A stretch of DNA of 64,000 nt from a virus. Location: the IMG/VR virus record IMGVR_UViG_3300028840_008180, positions 28,083 to 92,082 of that record, one strand, 5' to 3'. The notes beneath the pieces were generated by a model. The model did no database searches and had not been told where the DNA came from. It saw only the letters and a program-made list of their open reading frames with translations. Below, piece by piece: positions 31,618 through 39,246 of the stretch; position 1 is the first letter of the stretch; each line of letters starts with the position of its first letter. Position numbers and translations under genes: made by a program.

Positions 31618-32418
31618 ATGAACCCATACCTAGAAGCAAAATTTGCCAATTTTGGATTTGGTGACGAAGAATCCGAACAAAGCATTAAAGACCGGAGTCC
31701 AAATTTCCCAAGTGAGGATGGAGATGGTAACCTTCCGCTTCATAGTTTCGACCTGGATTACGCTACGGACCTTATTAGTGAACATCCAGTTGGTATGAAA
31801 CAACCACGTAAACTCTTTATCGATAAAGTGATATGGGGAGAAGACGTTGGCGCACTACGTTTGACCTTCGGTACCGTGAACGACATAATCATTGACCGCC
31901 TTTCAACCGACCTTGAAGGTATGCCAGTTTGGATCACGAAGAGGATCATGAACATCAACCGAGAGTTCTTTTCGCAACGAGAGCAAGAGGTGGTGCAGGA
32001 GATTTTCAAGAATCTGGAAGAGATCGATGAGACGCAGATCGATAGCCCTCTACGCAACTATCAAGACTTCGAGAAGCTGGTAACGGCTGTTGCCTATCGC
32101 ACAGGAATGGTAGCAAATGATCCGCTCTTCATAGACGGGGTCACAAAGATAAGCGACGAGCGGTACTTGGTTGTATTCGGCGTGCGAGGCATGGGTCAGG
32201 GAGCACCAGAACAAAGCCGGGTGAATGAAGTCTTAATCGACATGAACTTTGATCCTAAAACTGGTGTCATCAAGATCATTGAGGGTAACATCGAGTCGAT
32301 GCATAAGAAAGGAATGGAATGGGCTCTGGTACCTTCGGACTTCATTATTCACTTCATGCCATCACAACCTAAAGATGAGATTGTGTCATCGATTTCAACC
32401 ATCATGAAATGGTTTTAA
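31618..32418 (+). CDS. hypothetical protein
   Basis: 266 residues, no recognised family. A disordered start (MNPYLEAKFANFGFG) is followed by an alpha/beta body with segments such as LRLTFGTVNDIIIDRL and RYLVVFGVRGMGQG. Preceded by a late-type TATATA box; convergent with the next minus gene, overlapping its stop by four bases. Confidence 0.72.
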   Translation: MNPYLEAKFANFGFGDEESEQSIKDRSPNFPSEDGDGNLPLHSFDLDYATDLISEHPVGMKQPRKLFIDKVIWGEDVGALRLTFGTVNDIIIDRLSTDLEGMPVWITKRIMNINREFFSQREQEVVQEIFKNLEEIDETQIDSPLRNYQDFEKLVTAVAYRTGMVANDPLFIDGVTKISDERYLVVFGVRGMGQGAPEQSRVNEVLIDMNFDPKTGVIKIIEGNIESMHKKGMEWALVPSDFIIHFMPSQPKDEIVSSISTIMKWF

Positions 32419-32660
32419 GATTGGAATAAGACACCGCCGTTGTTTCCACCATCACCAAGATACTTGCACTCATAGCTCTTTGGCTTCGGTGAACTACGCC
32501 CGTGCTTTCTGGATAGCTGCTTCAATGCGCAGTTCAGCTTATCCCGTAGCATCACCGCTTCTTCGTGAGAAAGTGAAACTGTTTGGGTGAATTTACCCTC
32601 CACTTGGTTGACTTCAAAAACAAGATCGCCCAAGGACGCTTTGACATGTATTCCTACCAT
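32415..32660 (-). CDS. hypothetical small protein
   Basis: 81 residues beginning MVGIHVKASLGDLVFEV; a beta strand then the helix SHEEAVMLRDKLNCALKQL, basic tail. TTAGGAG precedes the ATG. Last gene of the minus operon that carries the paralogue array. Confidence 0.7.
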   Translation of the reverse strand: MVGIHVKASLGDLVFEVNQVEGKFTQTVSLSHEEAVMLRDKLNCALKQLSRKHGRSSPKPKSYECKYLGDGGNNGGVLFQS

Positions 32661-32670
32661 GGTTTTACTC

Positions 32671-33129
32671 CTAAATCCAAGGTGGTGCTTTCTCTGGGGG
32701 TTTATAGAGTGGTAATTTGCCCTCTCGAAGAATCTGTTTGACGTGGTCGATGGCTTGACCTATGTTATAAATGGTCTCTAATAGGTCGGGATCATCCTCT
32801 TCAGAACGAACACCCACCTTGAGGTCCTCATATTGTTCGGTGGCAGCATCAACCAGCATCTCTAACACTGCCTTCGGAATCATGGGGTCGGGAACGCTAT
32901 CGCAGATGGTTGCGTTAACGATATTGCCGCAAAGCCGTTCTTCCACCAGCGGGTCTATCCAGTACATTTCGCCGCACTTCCAACACTTGATGATCTCGAC
33001 TTCTTGATGTTGTTGGCCTGGGTAGAATCCGACGATCCAGTTCATAGCACAGCAGTCGGGGCACTCTCGACATTCATAGGGTATGTCTTCCCTACCGAGC
33101 CACTTCAAATTCATATTGATATTCGACAT
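32671..33129 (-). CDS. zinc-ribbon protein
   Basis: 152 residues with two Cys pairs, CRECPDCC near 20-27 and CWKCG near 49-53, expected to bind one zinc, followed by a helical C-terminal region. AAGGAG precedes the ATG. Possibly a nucleic-acid or protein-binding adaptor; not further assignable. Confidence 0.72.
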   Translation of the reverse strand: MSNINMNLKWLGREDIPYECRECPDCCAMNWIVGFYPGQQHQEVEIIKCWKCGEMYWIDPLVEERLCGNIVNATICDSVPDPMIPKAVLEMLVDAATEQYEDLKVGVRSEEDDPDLLETIYNIGQAIDHVKQILREGKLPLYKPPEKAPPWI

Positions 33130-33832
33130 GGAAGAACTCCTTAATCCCTTCCGTTAGGCCCGGTTCATAGAGCCCGAAGTCGATGTGGAAGATCGAGTCA
33201 ACCGTTAGTTTATGATCTTTCAACCACTCATGCAAGACCGGTGACAAAAGGGCGTAGTACGGGCTGAGTTGACCGTTAGCTACCCACCGTAGCAATGCAC
33301 GTCCCTCTACCGCTTTTTCCACGTTCTCCCGTGTTAATTCCTTCAATCGGGTTGTGAGAAACTCCTTATCATCCATGAGTAGCCCCGTGACACGTTTTTC
33401 GTCGTTCCGGTCAACTCCCCGCTCCTCGGCGGTAAGTGGTTGGGCTATTTGGTAATCGTACAGTTTCTTCCAAAGATACCACCTCTTCCAAGCCCTCTCA
33501 CCTAACAAGCAACTTGGGGTGACACACAGGAGGTAATCTTTGTTCTTCTTCGTCATGGACTTTAGTATGTCGAACTGCGCCCGGACGTATAACGGATAAT
33601 CACTATCCTCTATCTGCCTGTCCTTTTCACGCAACAGTTTGTAACAACATTTGAACAGGTAGGTCTTGCGAGGGTCGCCACGATTCGCCCTTCCCATCTG
33701 GTCAGGGCATGCCCGGCGCATGTTGTCCTTGAACAAACAAGCAATCTTGTATGCCTTCGCTTCCATTGAAGTCATCTCATAGTTGAGAATCGTTTCAAGG
33801 CATCTTATTTCCATTGACATAGATTCTGACAT
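33092..33832 (-). CDS. hypothetical helical protein
   Basis: 246 residues from MSESMSMEIRCLE (starts at 33820 or 33814 also possible). Mostly helical, with Cys and basic residues (IACLFKDNMRRACPDQMGR, LFKCCYKLLREK). Its start overlaps the end of the last array paralogue and its end overlaps the zinc-ribbon gene, so it is part of the same operon. Not recognised. Confidence 0.65.
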   Translation of the reverse strand: MSESMSMEIRCLETILNYEMTSMEAKAYKIACLFKDNMRRACPDQMGRANRGDPRKTYLFKCCYKLLREKDRQIEDSDYPLYVRAQFDILKSMTKKNKDYLLCVTPSCLLGERAWKRWYLWKKLYDYQIAQPLTAEERGVDRNDEKRVTGLLMDDKEFLTTRLKELTRENVEKAVEGRALLRWVANGQLSPYYALLSPVLHEWLKDHKLTVDSIFHIDFGLYEPGLTEGIKEFFHVEYQYEFEVAR

Positions 33833-34148
33833 TGTCGGCGGTCCAATAAGCACTACCAAGTTTTTTCTTGCCGGTAATATAGATGGCAATCATGCCGTTT
33901 CCCACTTTGAAGTTGATCCTAAAATTGGCCTCATATGAGCTAGCTGAATCGTTTCCAAGTAAGTAACTGTTGAAAGCCCCTTTCTCCTTAAAGAACTCCA
34001 GTACCATCTTCAATCGGCACGACCTAACGAAGGTGCAAGACAGATTCACATCGACCGATTCGATGGACTTCTTGAGACACTTTCCCAAGAACCTCAACAT
34101 CATGGCCCTATGAGCATTATTCAGTCGTGGGAACTCTTCGTAAATCAT
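33795..34148 (-). CDS. YEEFP-family array protein 6
   Basis: 117 residues beginning MIYEEFPRLNNAHRAM. Shares the array pattern: N-terminal M-x-Y-E-(D/E)-F-P-x-L, a helical middle leading to (F/L)-F-x-x-K-x-A-F (here FFKEKGAF), then a beta-rich end. Last of six coupled paralogues and the most divergent at the C-terminus. Family not recognised. Confidence 0.78.
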   Translation of the reverse strand: MIYEEFPRLNNAHRAMMLRFLGKCLKKSIESVDVNLSCTFVRSCRLKMVLEFFKEKGAFNSYLLGNDSASSYEANFRINFKVGNGMIAIYITGKKKLGSAYWTADNVRIYVNGNKMP

Positions 34149-34483
34149 CCGACCATCGTTCCATCTCGGTAAATCCAGAAACAGTGGTAACCATTACAAT
34201 TAAACAACTTCGTGTAGACTCTTATCTTTATACGAGGTTGCAACCCGTGCCCAGTTATCTCTTCTATCTCAATGGTGTGGCTTTCCAACCCGTTCTTATT
34301 CATAAAAAACTTACAGACGCACGCAAGGTCATTTTCTATACAACGCCTCACCAAACCAAACCCGACGCCACCACCGTACAAGTTCCGAAATCTCTTCACC
34401 ACATTCCTACACGTTGCGTCTATCAACTTCAGCAACGTCGTTGTCGCTACATCTTTCAAGTCTGGGAACTCTTCGTACCTCAT
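34145..34483 (-). CDS. YEEFP-family array protein 5
   Basis: 112 residues beginning MRYEEFPDLKDVATTTL, then a helix, FFMNKNGLES and a beta-rich tail. Overlaps both neighbours by ATGA, so it can only be translated efficiently as part of the chain. Confidence 0.78.
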   Translation of the reverse strand: MRYEEFPDLKDVATTTLLKLIDATCRNVVKRFRNLYGGGVGFGLVRRCIENDLACVCKFFMNKNGLESHTIEIEEITGHGLQPRIKIRVYTKLFNCNGYHCFWIYRDGTMVG

Positions 34484-34818
34484 GCAACTACCCTTCGCTC
34501 TACCGCCATCTGCCCGTCTGGCACCAGTAGAAAATCCAGGTTCTGTAGGTTCTTCTGAAACCCCAGGTAGACACTAACCTCAATATCACCACGATCATTT
34601 CTCTTTACAAAGTACGATGAAACAAGCATTGCACTCTTACTCTTGAAAAACCGTAGGACCTCCCTAATACCTAGGTCGATGGCACTTACCAACCTCTCCG
34701 ACTCAAATATCCAGACACCGTAGTGCTCGAAAATCGCATTCGTACAAGAGGATTTGATTAACTTTACAACCACGTCCTCGCTACCACCTCTCAGATTCGG
34801 AAACTCTTCGTATCTCAT
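34480..34818 (-). CDS. YEEFP-family array protein 4
   Basis: 112 residues beginning MRYEEFPNLRGGSEDVV, with FFKSKSAMLVSS and a C-terminal strand LDFLLVPDGQ. The start is chosen by alignment with its paralogues and by the ATGA overlap with the upstream gene; a longer in-frame reading exists but lacks support. Confidence 0.78.
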   Translation of the reverse strand: MRYEEFPNLRGGSEDVVVKLIKSSCTNAIFEHYGVWIFESERLVSAIDLGIREVLRFFKSKSAMLVSSYFVKRNDRGDIEVSVYLGFQKNLQNLDFLLVPDGQMAVERRVVA

Positions 34819-35180
34819 CCCACGATCCTCCATCGACCATCCGACACGCAAACAATATATGGAAAGATGCGGGGGTAACCCTTCCGCATGTCGAAACTTA
34901 CCAACCAATGATCCGGTGTGCCTAGTGCTTCTATAGTAATACCACTAGCCTCGAAGGCGTGCTTAGAGTTGAAGAATTGTTGCAGTCGTTCCAAGTCTAT
35001 CCGCACGTACCTCAAATGTGTCCGTCTCGCCGAGTCGAGGTGATGCTGCTCCACCATACCAAAGAAACTGTAACTGATAAGTAGCGAATCTCTGATCGAA
35101 TTGCGTATAGATTGCTCCACCAACTTGCTAAGTGGTATAGGTCTCGCATTCTTCAAGTTTGGGAAGTCTTCGTATTTCAT
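34815..35180 (-). CDS. YEEFP-family array protein 3
   Basis: 121 residues beginning MKYEDFPNLKNARPIPL, with FFNSKHAFEASG and a C-terminus ending VCVSDGRWRIVG. The aromatic-rich end resembles arrays 1 and 2 (NNQWVVE, NMRWVVTR), supporting common ancestry over the full length. Confidence 0.8.
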   Translation of the reverse strand: MKYEDFPNLKNARPIPLSKLVEQSIRNSIRDSLLISYSFFGMVEQHHLDSARRTHLRYVRIDLERLQQFFNSKHAFEASGITIEALGTPDHWLVSFDMRKGYPRIFPYIVCVSDGRWRIVG

Positions 35181-35545
35181 CTCGTTACAACCCATCTCAT
35201 GTTGTCGATCCTAATTCCAAATACGAGACAACCATGCTTCGGCCCAAAAGTACCGAATCTTTCGTAGGTAAAGTATAACCGCCACTTCTTCCCTGCAACC
35301 CTTGTTACTTGTGTAGCCGAAGACTTAAACGCACGTTTATTTTTGAAGAAACGACGCACCTCATTTAAGCCGTTTTGCACCTTGGTCAACTCTGGATTGA
35401 GGTTCGCAAGCTCTACAACTGTTGGCCCCTCAGTGTACCAATATCTAAGTGACTTTTCAATGGCACGTTGAAACGATTTACCCATCAACGATACCACCCG
35501 AGTTCGGTTAGCCGTTAAGAGGTCTGGGAAGTCTTCGTAATTCAT
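35177..35545 (-). CDS. YEEFP-family array protein 2
   Basis: 122 residues beginning MNYEDFPDLLTANRTRV, with FFKNKRAFKSSATQV and the end IDNMRWVVTR. ATGA overlaps at both ends. Confidence 0.8.
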   Translation of the reverse strand: MNYEDFPDLLTANRTRVVSLMGKSFQRAIEKSLRYWYTEGPTVVELANLNPELTKVQNGLNEVRRFFKNKRAFKSSATQVTRVAGKKWRLYFTYERFGTFGPKHGCLVFGIRIDNMRWVVTR

Positions 35546-35898
35546 TCCACCACCCATTGGTTATTTTTGAGAAGAACGCTGAAGGTTACTCTACATGTAC
35601 TTGAACGTCTTAGAAAGCTAACATTGATACTCCACCTGGGCCCGGTTCCCTTATGCGTACTAACATACGAATGCTGAAAGGCATCTTTTTTCTCAAAAAA
35701 GCGACAGATGCTTTCCAAATCCCGACGCAAATCAAGCATATCTTCGAGCAAAGCCCGCATAGATGATGGGTGGCCGTTTACGTCGGTGTACAACCTCTTA
35801 AGCGATGCGGCTGTCGCCTTCATGAATACCACCTTCAAGAAAATCGCCAGCTTAGTCCCGTCCGCCGTTTGTAGGTTTGGGAAATCTTCGTACAACAT
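35542..35898 (-). CDS. YEEFP-family array protein 1
   Basis: 118 residues beginning MLYEDFPNLQTADGTKL, with FFEKKDAFQHSYV and the end LLKNNQWVVE. First gene of the six-member chain; a long hairpin lies 20 bases before its start. No family is recognised, and nothing suggests catalysis or membrane insertion; a small alpha/beta binding protein is the most neutral description. Confidence 0.8.
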   Translation of the reverse strand: MLYEDFPNLQTADGTKLAIFLKVVFMKATAASLKRLYTDVNGHPSSMRALLEDMLDLRRDLESICRFFEKKDAFQHSYVSTHKGTGPRWSINVSFLRRSSTCRVTFSVLLKNNQWVVE

Positions 35899-35918
35899 AT
35901 CACCACCTGTAGTATCTT

Positions 35919-35958
35919 CCACCACCACTCTCCTGCGGGTGCAGGAGAGTGGTGGTGG
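35919..35958. repeat. 18-bp perfect hairpin in the leader of the array operon
   Basis: CCACCACCACTCTCCTGC, loop GGGT, exact complement. It lies in the presumed 5' leader of the six-gene operon and lacks a T-run, so it may protect or regulate the mRNA. Confidence 0.85.
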
Positions 35959-36063
35959 TGCCGTACCATTGGTTCTATCTCTTTTATCGGATTTTGGTTA
36001 AAGATTGTTGAGGCTTTCTTCCGATACCAAGAAAATACCACTATCGATACTACCTTAAGCGCA

Positions 36064-36162
36064 ATGTTAATACAAGATTACTTTCGAGATGACTTACGTT
36101 TTACCGTCCTTCACACATCTGACACTGACCTGAAACAATCACGTAGTCGGAAACCTGACTAG
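36064..36162 (+). CDS. possible 32-residue peptide in the divergent gap
   Basis: MLIQDYFRDDLRFTVLHTSD continuing to KPD. No good ribosome site. A near match to the bipartite promoter (TTAAAG, 18 bases, CGATAC, 36007-36036) lies upstream. The surrounding 460-base gap between the array operon and the PrimPol gene holds no other gene but several symmetric sites, and is a candidate early control region or origin. Confidence 0.25.
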   Translation: MLIQDYFRDDLRFTVLHTSDTDLKQSRSRKPD

Positions 36163-36166
36163 GGCC

Positions 36167-36189
36167 AGTATACATTACAGGCGTATACT
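36167..36189. promoter_or_regulatory. AGTATAC inverted repeat, operator-like
   Basis: AGTATAC, nine bases, GTATACT in the divergent gap upstream of the PrimPol gene. Symmetry and position suit a dimeric regulator. Confidence 0.45.
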
Positions 36190-36210
36190 TTCGTGAGTCG
36201 TTGTAGTTTC

Positions 36211-36248
36211 CTAACGCCCTCCAATGGCCATAGGGCGTTAGCTGTTTT
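36211..36248 (+). terminator. weak terminator or leader hairpin
   Basis: CTAACGCCCT and AGGGCGTTAG form a 10-bp stem followed by CTGTTTT. It could attenuate transcription entering the PrimPol/polymerase block. Confidence 0.45.
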
Positions 36249-36362
36249 ACAATGAAGCCTCAAACAAACATGTATGGATCATGTTTGTAATGGTATTGAA
36301 CTTAAAGAGTGAGAGTAGTTGTTATTCTCTTGATTACCCCCCTCTAGGGCCAGGAGCCTGTT

Positions 36363-37574
36363 ATGCGCTGTCAGGACTACTTGAAGAAAGGTTTCAAGGT
36401 CATTCCACTACAAGTGCGAAGTAAGGAACCTTGTTTCAAACAATGGAACAAACAGTGGTACCGGAAGACGGCCCAGATCATCACTTTCTTTCAAAAGCAT
36501 CCTAATGCCAACATCGGCGTACTGCTTGGTGACTTCTTAGACATTGAAGCCGATGATGAAGCGGCAAACGAATTGTTAGATTTACTTGTAAGTGATTACC
36601 CGCACCCAACCTACCAAAGTTCTAAGTCTCGACACCACCTCTTCAGAAACATATACCCGTCATTGACAAGAAAGACATTCAACGGTATCGAGTTCAGGGC
36701 ATTCAAACATCAATCGGTGTTACCGCCGAGTATTCATCCTGATGGAACGGTTTACACTTGGATTGATTTCAACGGTGGTGAAGTTCCTAATCCGCCGTAC
36801 AAAATCATCCAATATCTTCGACAGAGAAAGGTCTTCCCCGCTGGTAAGTATCTCATGCCCTGGTGTTCGGAGTGTGGCCGAAACTTGGTGGTTAAGAAAC
36901 GAAATTTTCAACGAGAGATAGAGGTTTTTCGTAGGTTAGGACAGAAGTGGCAGTGTGTTAATTGTCGTAGTAAGGAGGTTACGGAGCGTTGTAAATCTTT
37001 GAAGTACGCCAAGAGGAAGGTTGAGAGGCAGAAGCGTAGGCATATCCGAAGACAACAGAAGGACGAATTAAAGATTGGTGTTCAAAAGGGTCGTCGAGCC
37101 CGGATTGATATCATACGCAAGAGGCTATTGAAGGTTCCCGGCAAGGGCGAGAAAGAGTTCGGAATCATATTGGACATTCTCACCGAATGCTACGGTAAGA
37201 AACTCTTCAAGTATAAGCGACAGCGGCCATTCATCGTCCCTGAGGCTAAGTATCAAGAGCAATTTTTCTTCATCGACTTCTTCATTTATCCGTTTCGGAT
37301 GTGTATCGAAATAGATGGTAGTTCGCACAACCGGAAATCGCAACAAGCTTGGGATAGGTGGCGCAGTTCGATCTTAGAATCGCACAAGATCAAGGTGGTC
37401 CGTTTTTCTGACAAACTTGTGTTGCGTGATCCTGGGGCCGTTGTTAAAGAGCTTTTGGAAGAGATGTCTTGTTTTGACGGATGGGTTGGTAAGGATTTGA
37501 TCCGCAAGTTTAAGGAATGCCCGGTATACCTTGCCCAAGCGTATATTGAGGGTAAGTTTCGGAAACATCGCTAA
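36363..37574 (+). CDS. PrimPol-type primase fused to zinc finger and Vsr/DUF559-like nuclease
   Basis: 403 residues, three modules. About 1-150: bifunctional primase-polymerase N-terminal domain (GFKVIPLQVRSKEP, WYRKTAQIITFFQKH, NANIGVLLGDFLDIEADD with the metal-binding acids, SKSRHHLF). About 160-200: Cys-pair zinc binding (CSECG ... CVNCRSK). About 260-400: Vsr/DUF559-type nuclease (FIDFFIYPFRMCIEIDGSSH, then WRSSILESHKIKVVRF). PrimPol proteins start DNA chains; joining one to this nuclease fold is unusual. Neighbour of the DNA polymerase. CAGGAG precedes the ATG. Confidence 0.78.
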   Translation: MRCQDYLKKGFKVIPLQVRSKEPCFKQWNKQWYRKTAQIITFFQKHPNANIGVLLGDFLDIEADDEAANELLDLLVSDYPHPTYQSSKSRHHLFRNIYPSLTRKTFNGIEFRAFKHQSVLPPSIHPDGTVYTWIDFNGGEVPNPPYKIIQYLRQRKVFPAGKYLMPWCSECGRNLVVKKRNFQREIEVFRRLGQKWQCVNCRSKEVTERCKSLKYAKRKVERQKRRHIRRQQKDELKIGVQKGRRARIDIIRKRLLKVPGKGEKEFGIILDILTECYGKKLFKYKRQRPFIVPEAKYQEQFFFIDFFIYPFRMCIEIDGSSHNRKSQQAWDRWRSSILESHKIKVVRFSDKLVLRDPGAVVKELLEEMSCFDGWVGKDLIRKFKECPVYLAQAYIEGKFRKHR

Positions 37575-37599
37575 AGTCTTCCCCTCCCTCTGCCGATCT
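37571..37599 (+). promoter_or_regulatory. CTAAAG-N14-TGCCGATCT promoter of polA
   Basis: CTAAAG overlaps the PrimPol stop codon; the -10-like part ends 7 bases before the polymerase ATG, predicting a leaderless transcript. Confidence 0.65.
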
Positions 37600-37606
37600 A
37601 AGAGAT

Positions 37607-38914
37607 ATGTCTATCTCCGATTTCAACGTATTACCAAAGATCGCCAGGGATACCGATATAGGGTACTTCTGTCCGGAGCCATTGATCGGAGATTTCACAA
37701 AACCGTTTGAGGGCAAGTTCATCATTTCGACGGGTGTTGGTCGTATTCGGTGCGACATCTCACAAGTTTCTCTCAAGAGGCTCGTCTACAATTTGGGTGA
37801 GAGTTTCTTCCGGAAAAGTCGCACAATCCTCACTTGGGACATCAAGAGGTTCATCAGTTACCTGAGAATGGTCCAGAAGGGCTCATATAAGCCCCTAGAG
37901 GGCCGTATGATCGATTTGAAATACGGTTTGGCATATCTAGCCCAATCTCATAGGAAGCCACCAGAGAGCCTCATAGAGGCTCTGGCGCTATCTCCTGATA
38001 TCCATACTGACCCTCTATGGAGGAAAGTAAACGCATTAGTTCACACCCCTCTAGCGACAGAGGTTCTTCCGGCGATGGAGACGAGAGGAGTGTTCGACAT
38101 GAGTGTGCCGGAAGTTAAGTACTCAAACTACGAGATCGAAGGCCAGGTGAATGGTCGTCTGTCCACTCCGAAGTTGTCAAACAGATTCCTGACGGTTCAT
38201 TCTCTCACACCCCAGCAGAAGGTACATCTTTCTCCGAGGCGGCGAAATGACCGAGAAACGTACATTTTCATCGAGGTAGATTTCGTTCACATGGAGGTGT
38301 CGATGCTTCAGTGGCTTACTGGAGATGCGGTATTAGGGAGCGATTTGGCGAAATCTACCGACTTTTACGAGACGCTTTTTAACTTCAAAGGAAACGCAGA
38401 GAAGAAGCGAAAGGCGGGAAAGGCGGTCTTTCTGCCTGTGGCTTATGGGCTCCAATCTGCAAATTTGGCAAAAAGGCTAAAGATGTCAGAATTAGCCGCC
38501 GATACCATTATTAGAGAGCTTAAAGATCGGTTCTCAAAATGCTTCTCCTGGCTTGATGAGCGGGAGGAACTTTTGGCCGATAAACCTATTGCCACAGACT
38601 ACCTTGGCCGCAGGCGAGATTTTTCCGGTGAACCATCGCACAAGCGAAGGAATTTCGAGGTTCAATCGCCAGCGGCTACGGTATGTCTGGAGAAGTTAGT
38701 TCATCTTTATCGGGCGTTGCCTGACAATGTGTTATTTCACATTCATGACGGCTACATCCTAACGTGCAAGATGGAAGACTTCATGGAAGTTGCAAAGATA
38801 GCGAAGGACGTACTGGAATCCGAATCGGAGCTTTGTCCTGGTCTTCGGTTCAAAACGAAATGCCGAGTAGGTAGAAACCTCTTCCAATTAAAGGAAGCCA
38901 AACCGAGAGGTTAG
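37607..38914 (+). CDS. compact family A DNA polymerase
   Basis: Replicative or repair polymerase of only 435 residues. Palm motif A is atypical, VDFVHMEVSML (D225) where most have DYSQIELR; motif B is KRKAGKAVFLPVAYG (267-281); motif C is HIHDGYI (D381). The N-terminal part has at most a remnant of the 3'-5' exonuclease (TWDIKRFISYL near 76-86) and lacks the first acidic exo motif, so proofreading is doubtful. A missing exonuclease supplied elsewhere is possible. No Shine-Dalgarno lies before the ATG. Confidence 0.85.
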   Translation: MSISDFNVLPKIARDTDIGYFCPEPLIGDFTKPFEGKFIISTGVGRIRCDISQVSLKRLVYNLGESFFRKSRTILTWDIKRFISYLRMVQKGSYKPLEGRMIDLKYGLAYLAQSHRKPPESLIEALALSPDIHTDPLWRKVNALVHTPLATEVLPAMETRGVFDMSVPEVKYSNYEIEGQVNGRLSTPKLSNRFLTVHSLTPQQKVHLSPRRRNDRETYIFIEVDFVHMEVSMLQWLTGDAVLGSDLAKSTDFYETLFNFKGNAEKKRKAGKAVFLPVAYGLQSANLAKRLKMSELAADTIIRELKDRFSKCFSWLDEREELLADKPIATDYLGRRRDFSGEPSHKRRNFEVQSPAATVCLEKLVHLYRALPDNVLFHIHDGYILTCKMEDFMEVAKIAKDVLESESELCPGLRFKTKCRVGRNLFQLKEAKPRG

Positions 38915-38916
38915 AC

Positions 38917-39246
38917 ATGATTGAATTACGCCCCGCTTCGATGAAACTCGAAATCGGCCCCGGAGCAAGTTTTCCGGAATATCTGGATGACATCACCCAC
39001 CGCTTCATTGATGTTATCGGTGGTGACCCCACCCAGCAGACTCACCCTTGGGTGAACGATCATCAGTCGGTTACGTTCTCAATGCGGCGACCGACGACAC
39101 ACGACCTAGCGAATCTCGCTTGTATTGTAGCGCAAATCAAGCCTGATCGAATCGATTACCTAAACGCCTGCGGAGACCACTGCATTGTGTATTGGATGCA
39201 GTGGGATGCAGAACAAAAGGAGGAGAAAGATGAAAACTCTACTTAG
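38917..39246 (+). CDS. hypothetical protein
   Basis: 109 residues from MIELRPASMKLEIGPG, two bases after the polymerase stop, with GAGAGG upstream. Alpha/beta, includes NACGDHCIVYW near 83-93. Co-transcribed with the polymerase; function unknown. Confidence 0.68.
   Translation: MIELRPASMKLEIGPGASFPEYLDDITHRFIDVIGGDPTQQTHPWVNDHQSVTFSMRRPTTHDLANLACIVAQIKPDRIDYLNACGDHCIVYWMQWDAEQKEEKDENST

Noticed and set aside
38511-38530. GCCGATACC inside the polymerase gene as another bipartite promoter
   Set aside because: No CT(A/C)AAG-like box at 14 bases and no gene start downstream; coding coincidence.
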